Source: Globisporangium splendens (taxonomy: Eukaryota; Oomycota; Peronosporomycetes; Pythiales; Pythiaceae). From it: a stretch of 36,589 nucleotides of DNA. The position numbers and the translations under genes were made by a program. Shown one piece after another: positions 8,543 to 15,524 of this stretch. Position 1 is the stretch's first letter; the number at the start of each line of letters is the position of its first letter. The stretch covers positions 1 through 36,589 of the forward strand of contig VFIW01000185.1 in NCBI GenBank assembly GCA_006386115.1. The letters are read 5' to 3'. The notes below the pieces were generated by a model. That model made no database searches, was not told the origin of the DNA, and was given only the letters and a program-made list of their open reading frames with translations.

Positions 8543-10312
8543 ATGGCTTTCCATAACTTTGTACCCACAGGTACTCATGTTCCGTCTGCGCTCAAACGCC
8601 TCTTAGGACTCAACCTCAACTTCTGCCCGACCCCTCGCCCGCTTACCCCATCTGACCTCTCTTCTGCTCTTCCAAGCTTCATCCGCAGTGTGCGATTGAA
8701 GCACCATTTCGGCAACCAGGATCGTAACTATGTCCGCAAGGTCTATGTTCCGAACCCCAGTTACCAACCCCGCCCCGCGTCGTCCGCGATCGAAGCGGTC
8801 CTCGGTGATATTGAAGACTCCGTCTCCCGATTCACCTGGATTCCAACGAAACGACGCAACCTCAACCAGCTCCAAGTATCGACCTTGAAGATGCTCAGAG
8901 CCCGCCCAGACCTCAAGGTTGTCATCACTGACAAAAATCTTGGCCCGGCTCTGTTTACTCGGTCTCAGTATATTGATCTATGCATCAGCCACCTCAGTGA
9001 CACGAAGACATACTGTCTCGTCACGGCACCTCAGGATGCACTCGAGAAGCTGATCCGAACCCGTGTACGCGTCTACTACGCCACCATCGCCAAACGGCAC
9101 TCTTACGACGCCGATTGGAACCATACGAAGGTGATCACGGCAGGCCTAGACTCCAAGCATCTGAACCGGTTTTACGCACTCGCAAAGATCCATAAGCCCA
9201 CGCTTCAGATCCGACCGATTGTTGCGAACAGCGGAAGCATCCTGGAAGGATTATCGAAATGGCTCGACTACCGTCTACAGCCGTATCTTCTCCGTACCAG
9301 AGCGTACCTCCGCAACTCCGATCAGGTAGTCGAAGACCTGAGATCGATCCCCTGGGACCCCGGCGACATCCTGTACACCGTGGATGTGGAATCGTTGTAT
9401 ACCAACATTCCTATCGATCCCGCGATTTCGATCATCAACGAACGAATCGCTGAAGACCCTTGGCGCGGCGCCATCACAGCCGGTCTCCAAGTAATCATGA
9501 AGAACAACTACTTCCGATTCGGCGACACCATCTGGCATCAGCTCTATGGTACCGCCATGGGAACCCCGGCTGCTCCAGTGTTCGCGTCTCTGTACCTGGC
9601 CCATTTTGAAGAAATCGTCCTTGCTGAGTTCGCCCATCACGTCAAGTGGTACGGCCGCTACCTGGACGACATCTTGATTATCTGGCGCCCCCATGGACAA
9701 GCCTTTGCCCTCAAACGCCTCCTGGCCAAGATGACTATGCTCTCCAAACTCAGGTTTACAGTCGACGAGTATGACAACGCAGCACCGTTCCTCGACCTTT
9801 GGATCCACCACGATGACAACAAGTTCTTTACGAAGACACACCAGAAGAAACTCAACCTCTATCTGTATCTTCCGTCGAACAGCGCACACCCCCCAGGTGT
9901 ACTGAAAGGCATGATCATCGGGCTCATCAAGAAATACAAGTTCCAGAACCCCCAGTTCCAGGACTTCAAGCGCATTGTCCGACTCCTACTCCGGCGCCTC
10001 CTAGCCCGAGGGTACGACCGTCGGCAACTGCTCCCGCTCTTTGAGGACGCCCTGAAAGAGAAGCCTGCGCAGACTCCATCGCCATCCCCGCTGATTTTCA
10101 AGCTCCAATACGACCCCAACGGCCCCTCCAGATCACAGCTCCGACGTGTGCTTCAACTAGACCGACTCGAAGACGTAACCGGTCAGCCCATTCGGATTTG
10201 CTACACCAAACCCGCCACACTCCGGACTTTGCTCTGCCCAACGGAACTGTCAACTAGTATCACCCCGACCCCTGCGGATGCCTTACAAGCAGCCGTACAG
10301 GGGCCGGGTTGA
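8543..10312 (+). CDS. PLE ORF2, Penelope-type reverse transcriptase without endonuclease
   Basis: The ATG at 8543 gives 589 aa; the frame is open further left to a TTG at 8489 but without an ATG. It shows the PLE-RT order: GLNLNFCPTPR-like N-terminus, TDKNLG (about residue 130), AKIHKP (K215), motif A VDVESLYTNIP with the catalytic Asp at 281, motif B GTAMGTPAAPVFASLYL (from 336), motif C YLDD (373-376), motif E-like APFLDLWI, and a C-terminal CYTKPATLRTLL block (near 554) that normally precedes the linker to GIY-YIG. The protein ends about 25 residues later, so the nuclease is absent, not mutated. It would copy the element RNA using a telomeric 3' end as primer. The TGA stop runs into telomere repeats within a few bases. 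Confidence 0.93.
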   Translation: MAFHNFVPTGTHVPSALKRLLGLNLNFCPTPRPLTPSDLSSALPSFIRSVRLKHHFGNQDRNYVRKVYVPNPSYQPRPASSAIEAVLGDIEDSVSRFTWIPTKRRNLNQLQVSTLKMLRARPDLKVVITDKNLGPALFTRSQYIDLCISHLSDTKTYCLVTAPQDALEKLIRTRVRVYYATIAKRHSYDADWNHTKVITAGLDSKHLNRFYALAKIHKPTLQIRPIVANSGSILEGLSKWLDYRLQPYLLRTRAYLRNSDQVVEDLRSIPWDPGDILYTVDVESLYTNIPIDPAISIINERIAEDPWRGAITAGLQVIMKNNYFRFGDTIWHQLYGTAMGTPAAPVFASLYLAHFEEIVLAEFAHHVKWYGRYLDDILIIWRPHGQAFALKRLLAKMTMLSKLRFTVDEYDNAAPFLDLWIHHDDNKFFTKTHQKKLNLYLYLPSNSAHPPGVLKGMIIGLIKKYKFQNPQFQDFKRIVRLLLRRLLARGYDRRQLLPLFEDALKEKPAQTPSPSPLIFKLQYDPNGPSRSQLRRVLQLDRLEDVTGQPIRICYTKPATLRTLLCPTELSTSITPTPADALQAAVQGPG

Positions 10313-10326
10313 AACCCTAAACCCTA
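10312..10326 (+). repeat. Telomere repeats between ORF2 and right pLTR
   Basis: AAACCCTAAACCCTA starts at the last base of the RT stop codon and ends where the right pLTR begins. An internal telomere tract at this place suggests that the right pLTR belongs to an earlier terminal insertion or that the RNA template spans a telomere-capped junction. Confidence 0.85.
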
Positions 10327-10509
10327 GCCTCCAGAATTGGAAAATAGTCCGTATGGAACCCCAGGCCACTATAGTATAGCACCCCTATGACTGTAGAAAA
10401 CCATAGCCCACTGACGAAGCAGTAGCGAAAGATTGCCAACGGGACCTTTTCCGGCGATCTTTGGGCACGTGTAAGTTCTGGTGATCTTACATTTTTAATA
10501 CAATAAACC
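10327..10509 (+). repeat. Right pLTR of the Penelope-like element
   Basis: Exact copy of 6837-7019, 3490 bp downstream. Its end, ACAATAAACC, includes an AATAAA hexamer that overlaps the first telomere repeat, so a poly(A)-like signal and the telomere-pairing end of the RNA coincide. Confidence 0.9.
10406..10466 (+). ncRNA. Type I hammerhead ribozyme in right pLTR
   Basis: Second, identical hammerhead: GCCCA 10406-10410, CUGACGA 10411-10417, GAA 10427-10429, stem III 10430-10437 with 10453-10460, cleavage after 10461, UGGGC 10462-10466. Confidence 0.88.
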
Positions 10510-10568
10510 CCCTAAACCCTAAACCCTAAACCCTTAATACAATAATAAACCCCTAAACCCTAAACCCT
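10506..10568 (+). repeat. Telomere repeats at the PLE 3' edge, with a second truncated PLE tail
   Basis: Three to four CCCTAAA units follow the right pLTR. At 10534 a short TTAATACAATAATAAACCCC repeats the last bases of the pLTR (10495-10510) and is again followed by CCCTAAA repeats. This looks like a severely 5'-truncated second terminal attachment of the same element, or a 39-bp tandem slip. Confidence 0.85.
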
Positions 10569-10849
10569 ATATAGATATAGATATAGATATAGATATAGAT
10601 ATAGATAGATATATAGATATAGATATAGATATAGATATAGATATAGATATAGATATAGATATAGATATAGATATAGATATAGATATAGATATAGATATAG
10701 ATAGATAGATATAGATATAGATATAGATATAGATAGATATAGATATAGATATAGATATAGATATAGATATAGATATAGATATAGATATAGATATAGATAT
10801 AGATATAGATATAGATATAGATATAGATATAGATATAGATATAGATATA
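10569..10849. repeat. ATATAG hexanucleotide microsatellite
   Basis: About 280 bp of ATATAG units with occasional ATAG units, starting directly at the last telomere repeat (CCCTATATAG). The CTATA of the telomere junction may have seeded it. Confidence 0.97.
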
Positions 10850-10892
10850 AAAATGAAATGCTAGATGATATTACATGACGCTATTTTCATAT

Positions 10893-10965
10893 GTGCCAGT
10901 CGCTCAAATGGTTAGAGCGCCAGTGTTCTACACAGGTGGCGCGGGTTCAAATCCCGCCTGGCACA
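10893..10965 (+). tRNA. tRNA-Arg (anticodon TCT)
   Basis: A full cloverleaf of 73 nt can be drawn. The acceptor stem GTGCCAG pairs perfectly with CTGGCAC (10958-10964), with discriminator A. The D stem is GCTC/GAGC; the anticodon loop is GTTCTAC with TCT at 10927-10929; the variable loop has 4 nt; the T arm is GCGGG-TTCAAAT-CCCGC. The B box GGTTCAAATCC is canonical. The anticodon stem has one A-A mismatch (third pair), so function is likely but not certain. No intron and no encoded CCA. Confidence 0.82.
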
Positions 10966-10972
10966 TAATTCT

Positions 10973-11036
10973 GAATGTGATTTGTCGCTCAACGGTAGAG
11001 CACCTGTGATGAAGCAGGATTTTCAAACCACATTTG
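10973..11036 (+). pseudogene. Possible degenerate tRNA-like sequence
   Basis: Close behind the tRNA-Arg is AATGTG...CACATT as an acceptor-like pairing, a good D arm (GCTCAACGGTAGAGC) and a CCTG/CAGG anticodon-like stem. The anticodon loop has a wrong size and the T arm is not convincing. It may be a decayed tRNA. Confidence 0.25.
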
Positions 11037-11536
11037 GTGCACACTGACGTTGTCCTTGCGGTAATTGTCGTGTATAAGCTCTGCATTGGGGTTGGAGCCA
11101 CAGGTCAGACTGGTGCTCTATACGTCTCCCGCAAGGGAAGCGCTCCTCTAAGCCTAGACTGAGTTAAGTTGCCGGAGAGATCACCACCGAGGTTGCTTAG
11201 CACGTATCAGTCGTTACAATGTCAGACGGATGGGATTATTCCTTGGATACACACGTTCGCGGTTAGGAAACAACGTCAAAGCATAATCTTCTCTGTCTCA
11301 TCAGCAGACAAAGCCTCTTTTATCCACATGGCAACCCTGTCTGACACACCGGTAGACTGACTCATTTTTGTCAGTGCGCCTCTCTACGCGCCTGTCTACA
11401 AGTCAATCCACACGTCAACACAGTCGATCTCACCACCAGACAGAACCATTAGTGTCATCGCATCAAACTCATTAATCCCAAAATTTCGTGATTTTATTCG
11501 CTTCAGTCATCTAAGATACTGGTAACAGATCAGTTC
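11037..11536. other. Intergenic sequence, no gene seen
   Basis: No convincing ORF, repeat or RNA fold could be assigned. It would contain the 3' untranslated region of the 522-aa gene that ends at 11537. Confidence 0.5.
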
Positions 11537-13105
11537 TTACCACCCTACCATCATCACATACTCACGCCAGTTCTCTCCAAGGTCTTCGACAACGCGATCG
11601 ATCAGGCTCTCCCTCGTCGCGGCACGCGCCCAAATACTTCCACCAGTGGTGCGCACGTTGAACTTCTGGGCACGCCCTTCTTGCACAATGAACAAATGAC
11701 GCTCGACATCAGCGCGAAGCCTGGCAGGGGGAACCGGCGCATAACGTTGACGACGTTCACTTGAATCTTCAGATAGTTCGCCTTCGTCATCACCACTACT
11801 GTCGTCATAAACTTCATCATTGATCAAATCGATCACTTCCACTGGGTTAACAATTTGAACATAACCCGCATCAACGTCCATCTTGGATTCCTCTTCTTCA
11901 GAATCGCTCATCACTTCAATCACCTCGTCGACAGTGTCGTTTCGTGCATATCCAAAAGCATACCCATCACTCGCTCGCTTGGCTTGGTAAAACTGGGAGG
12001 CTTGGGCAATCAATTCTCGCGACTTGTTAATGCTCGCCACCGAACCCATGCCTGCGTATCCATGCGAATTATTCAGGATGTGGTACAATTGGACTTGCAG
12101 GCGCGAACAACCAACATTGTTATTGCCCTGGAACACGTTCTTCGATTTTGCCCAGTCGAGAATCTGCGGCATTGAATACATGATCTCAGGCAGCGACATT
12201 CGTCGAAATTCCAATCGTGAGTAAACTTGGGTGCGCCACTTCTCAAAATCAGCAATCAAGGTATCAAAAGATCGCATCCGGAGGCGAATCTCAGTACGCA
12301 AATCTTCACACGTAGAAATGTCGCGAAGGTATGCCACCGGAATGCGCTTGTAGTAGTTCTCATAACGACGGAGGATCTTCATTTTGCGCGGGCTTGGTCC
12401 AAATTCAGCTTGCACATTCGCCTTCAGAGAGTGTACAATCTTCGAATACACTCGAGCCTTCACCATTTGAGTCGGATTGTTACGTCGGGCATTCATCACA
12501 CACGTACCAAACGCCAACCCTTCACCGAACTGAAGTACAGTGAACAGCTCATAGTTCCGATAGATGTGGTCGATCATCGGACCACCGGTAAAGCGACAAA
12601 GAACCGCGTGGTCTCCAATGGTACAAACATCATCGACGCCGACATCGACCGTCACCTTGCACTGCGGTGGAAGGCTGCTCAGCCATGAGTAGTCATTAAA
12701 ATCAGCCTTCATCCCGTAGTTGATGTAGACGATTTCGCTCAGCTCGGCGTAATCGGCAAGGAGCATGACGAGCCCGGCTGACGTGATCCGACGAGTCACA
12801 CTCTTGAGCAGCACTGTGGGATCGAGGCTTTTCTCCAACGTCACTCGAAAGTGCCAAGAAAGGCCACGGACGATACTCGTTCGCTGCTCCTCCGTAACCT
12901 TGGCATAAACGTATCCCGGCTGGTACGCGACCAACAGGTAGTCATCCTTTGTCTTGGAAATAGCGTGCTTGAATGTTCCGACGGTAAACTCGAGCTTCGT
13001 TATTTCCTCGAGAAATTTGGGCGGTCCCGTGATCTCGACATAGTCGATGTCGTAGGACGTGTCAGGCCCTCCCCTTGCAGCCTGAGAATACCGAAGAGCT
13101 TCCAT
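11537..13105 (-). CDS. Orphan 522-aa protein of a subtelomeric gene family
   Basis: This single-exon ORF of 522 aa starts at the ATG directly behind an initiator-like promoter. I recognise no named family. Residues ~20-390 look globular and mixed alpha/beta; there is no signal peptide, membrane segment or RXLR/CRN-type effector leader. Residues ~405-470 form an acidic, probably disordered linker with two SUMO-interaction-like motifs (DEVIEVMSDSEEEE and VEVIDLINDE) next to acidic clusters, which hints at a nuclear protein. The last ~60 residues are basic/mixed and again look folded. The promoter and first codons are shared with three relics in the subtelomeric repeats, so the gene belongs to a family that moves with chromosome-end sequence. 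It is transcribed towards the inferred telomere. Confidence 0.75.
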   Translation of the reverse strand: MEALRYSQAARGGPDTSYDIDYVEITGPPKFLEEITKLEFTVGTFKHAISKTKDDYLLVAYQPGYVYAKVTEEQRTSIVRGLSWHFRVTLEKSLDPTVLLKSVTRRITSAGLVMLLADYAELSEIVYINYGMKADFNDYSWLSSLPPQCKVTVDVGVDDVCTIGDHAVLCRFTGGPMIDHIYRNYELFTVLQFGEGLAFGTCVMNARRNNPTQMVKARVYSKIVHSLKANVQAEFGPSPRKMKILRRYENYYKRIPVAYLRDISTCEDLRTEIRLRMRSFDTLIADFEKWRTQVYSRLEFRRMSLPEIMYSMPQILDWAKSKNVFQGNNNVGCSRLQVQLYHILNNSHGYAGMGSVASINKSRELIAQASQFYQAKRASDGYAFGYARNDTVDEVIEVMSDSEEEESKMDVDAGYVQIVNPVEVIDLINDEVYDDSSGDDEGELSEDSSERRQRYAPVPPARLRADVERHLFIVQEGRAQKFNVRTTGGSIWARAATRESLIDRVVEDLGENWREYVMMVGW

Positions 13106-14080
13106 CGCGAATTGGGAAATGAATAAAAGAAGAAGAAGAAAACTTTCGCATTGTCATATCCTCTGTTTGTGTCACACGCTTTATCGTGTCCACTGTCGCC
13201 ATTCAGATGCAACTTCAACTGCGTATTTTTGCACACGTTGAACTTTTGTCTGTGTCACACGCTGCATGATTTACAAACCAGCCAATCAGATGCAACTTGA
13301 AGACAGAATTCTAATCGATACGTTATGTGGATAGTCATTTATCAAGTCAATTAGAATGTCCACGCAATGCAAGAGGACCAAATGATTTGTCGTCACCGTC
13401 ATTGTACCCTCGGGGTGCACAACCAATGCAAGAATCATTCCAAATCGTTCATATAACCTATATCAATAAAAACATCTGCAGTTGAAATAAATAATACACT
13501 GTGTAGCCAAGACCAACACGATATTTTGTATCACTCAATGCTTTGGGAACATTCTCAATCAATCCATGTTCGATCCTGGGTGGGCACACTGTGTGTCCTA
13601 GAAACAACTCGTATTATGTCCTAAACCATTACTCAAGATGGCTTACTTCAGTACATAATATATGTCATAAATCAATAGATCAAGATGTCCTAAAACATTA
13701 CATTTTGATAGCTTAATTCAATACTCTTCACATTGCCTAACTCAGTACTCGATATAGCAGAAGTCAATACTTTCGATATAGCCTAATCCAGTAGGTAGCA
13801 GAAATGAATGGATGGCCATAGCTCAGCACCAGATACCTAACTTTTCTAAAACTTTCGGATATGGGGTTTTCAATGGCGTAGAATTCGATGGTGATATTTT
13901 GAGAGAGATCGTGGGGTCAGATTTTGAGATATGAGACAATGTTGAAGATTTTTCGTAATATCTCGAGAACTAGACCTCAGACGGATTTGTGGATAGCGGC
14001 ATGTTGCTGTCCATATTTGAAAACATAACCCCTCAAATTTCTACGAAATTTGTGGGGTTCGTTTTAAAACAGGACAGCAT
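13106..14080. repeat. Diverged copy of the subtelomeric repeat tail
   Basis: This stretch follows the same order as 960-1687: initiator region, CTTTCGCATTGTCAT, CAGCCAATCAGA, the degenerate 23-bp minisatellite (here about 13600-13800, with more units) and the tail AAATTTCTACGAAATTTGTG ending in AGGACAGCATCT before telomere repeats. It has extra segments and many substitutions, so it is an older or different branch of the repeat. No gene other than the upstream region of the 522-aa ORF is seen. Confidence 0.8.
13109..13123 (-). promoter_or_regulatory. Oomycete initiator/FPR-like core promoter of the 522-aa gene
   Basis: On the minus strand it reads TTCATTTCCCAATTC, matching TCATTYYNCAWTT of the oomycete core promoter except at the last base. 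It lies 3 bases before the start codon, implying a very short 5' leader. A CCAAT box candidate (CAGCCAATCAG on +, near 13281) lies about 170 bp upstream. Confidence 0.6.
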
Positions 14081-14157
14081 CTAAACCCTAAACCCTAAAA
14101 CCCTAAACCCTAAACCCTTCGTTTTAAAACAGGACAGCATCTAAACCCTAAACCCTA
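14081..14157 (+). repeat. Telomere repeat seam 4, capping the gene array
   Basis: CCCTAAA repeats (14081-14117), then a 25-base copy of the subtelomeric tail (TTCGTTTTAAAACAGGACAG from 14118, matching 14058), then further CCCTAAACCCTA up to 14157. The next base, 14158, is inside a tandem unit whose other copies show continuous unique sequence here, so this is a breakpoint. Confidence 0.88.
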
Positions 14158-14461
14158 GATCCACGGCAACCCACGAAACTGCACTCACTTCGCAATGGCG
14201 ATCCGAGAGCAGGTCGTCGCAGGGATGTGCAGAGAGCAGAATTTGCCACACAAACACGGATCGACCATTGTCTTCCACGTATCGCTGGAACACGCCGTGG
14301 TACGTGATCGAGACGTCAACATGCTCGATCGTCTTCCGCGAATGTGATTGGTATAAAACCTGTCTCAGGTTGTGTCCGATTGCTCGCACTGTCAGCTTGA
14401 TTGCCCCGAGATCAAAAAGACAATCAACCTTGCCGATTGACTGGCTTTTGTTTCTTGTTCT
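14158..14461 (-). pseudogene. Telomere-truncated START-like gene fragment (unit 1)
   Basis: This is the left-cut copy of the fragment at 18239-18742. The frame runs off into telomere repeats, which encode a false C-terminus (DLGFRV). About 62 C-terminal residues present in the other copies are missing. Confidence 0.6.
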
Positions 14462-14465
14462 TTAG

Positions 14466-14922
14466 GCTCTCTTCGGACCTGGTGCGTGGAGCCGGCTGGA
14501 TTCGAGTCTATGCCCGTTCGCTAAGGATGCGGAAGCGCTTTGATGCTGCCTGCCGACTCTGTGGAGGCGAAGAACTGTGACCAAACCTGACCGACCAGGG
14601 GGTACATGCTGCTGGGATCGACTTCCGCCAGAACGTCAAGAACGAGGGCAAGCGCAAGTACGAGGCACTCGAAGCCGTAAGTACATTAGCAGCAGTACAG
14701 AATAGCTCCAAGCGTAATAGATCGATATCATAGAAGTGCGTGTTGTCTGTGTAAATGTAGAGCCCGTTCCGCAATGTTTTCCATTGGCACCCGAGCTACG
14801 GGACACCGTGGGACGTCCGTTACCGGGTCCACGTAACGCTGATCGAGAATATGCGGCCGCCAGAAGAACTGGATGAGACGGACTTCGCAATTGCGCCAGA
14901 CATCGCTGTTCAAGAACAATAA
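14466..14922 (+). pseudogene. Two-exon ORF with an in-frame TGA (unit 1)
   Basis: After a pyrimidine-rich acceptor-like TTGTTCTTTAG, one frame runs from 14467 through LSSDLVRGAGWIRVYARSL and CRLCGGEEL, then TGA (14578-14580), and stays open in the same frame to EALEA (14676). A clean intron follows: GTAAGT at 14677 to TGTAG at 14760, 84 bp. The second exon joins in frame (SPFRNVFHWHPSYG...) and ends with TAA at 14920. No upstream start codon was found. The amino-acid composition on both sides of the TGA looks protein-like. I do not recognise the protein. Most likely it is a decayed gene; recoding is a remote alternative. Confidence 0.45.
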
Positions 14923-15524
14923 CGATGTCAAAAAAATAACGGAGTTTACTCGGAGGAGTAGAACGACTTGATGCTTGGAAGCTCCGGGTTGGTACCGATG
15001 CAATCGCGGCGTCAACCTCAGGCAGCAAACGGCGAGTAAACTCTTTGTCATTTCGCTTTCATTTTCCCTTCACTACAGTGAATGACCCGAATTGAACTCT
15101 CTCATTTCCAAACACTACACTATATGTAGTGCCTGTGGTCCACAGGCCGAAAAGGCACGAAAACCCAGCCATAGTGGCCACGACGCCCCCGGCGAGGAAG
15201 GTCACCCTGCATCGGTTAGTGATTAGTAGCACGGCGCTGTACGTAGAGCGTGCGGGTCATAGAAACTGCCCTCTGACACATTGTCCTCCCCCATCTCGAT
15301 CGTGTTCTCGAGACTCTCACTGGAGGAAATGGCCTCTTCGTGGGCATGGTCATTAGCTCTGATGGATGAGACTAGATTTTTATTCGTTTTTGTGTGTTCC
15401 GTCGATCTCGGGAGGCCGACAAGGGCAACTATGTACTGTGGCACGTACTATTCAGTATGAACCATCCCCCCTCGTCCGGTTCTGTCGTCGCGCTGTGCCT
15501 CAAAGAGCTCTTGTATCTCTGCAA
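14923..15524. other. Intergenic region between the two-exon ORF and NmrA-like gene A
   Basis: About 600 bp with only short, unconvincing ORFs on both strands. It should include the 3' end of gene A transcripts. The same stretch recurs in each unit. Confidence 0.5.

Larger units (their letters stand above)
6837..10509 (+). mobile_element. Endonuclease-deficient telomere-associated Penelope-like retroelement
   Basis: The element is 3.67 kb, bounded by two identical 183-bp direct repeats (pLTRs), with ORF1 and a reverse-transcriptase ORF2 on the + strand. Telomere repeats abut both outer edges and also lie between the ORF2 stop codon and the right pLTR. ORF2 has the PLE-type RT motifs but no GIY-YIG nuclease. 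Both pLTRs carry a hammerhead ribozyme, a known PLE hallmark. This combination matches the Athena/Coprina-type class that inserts at chromosome ends. The C-rich telomere strand at the RNA 3' end can base-pair with a G-rich telomeric overhang, which fits priming from the chromosome end. Identical pLTRs and open ORFs suggest a recent insertion. Confidence 0.9.

Noticed and set aside
6837..10509. Interpretation as an LTR retrotransposon
   Set aside because: The repeats contain hammerheads, there is no protease, RNase H or integrase, no primer-binding site was seen, and the RT motifs are of PLE type.
10893..10965. tRNA as a prophage-style or SINE insertion point
   Set aside because: No element boundary or tRNA-derived repeat family is visible next to it; the tRNA stands alone.
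11041..11060. CTGACG near 11046 as part of another hammerhead
   Set aside because: No matching GAAA, stem III or stem I was found nearby.
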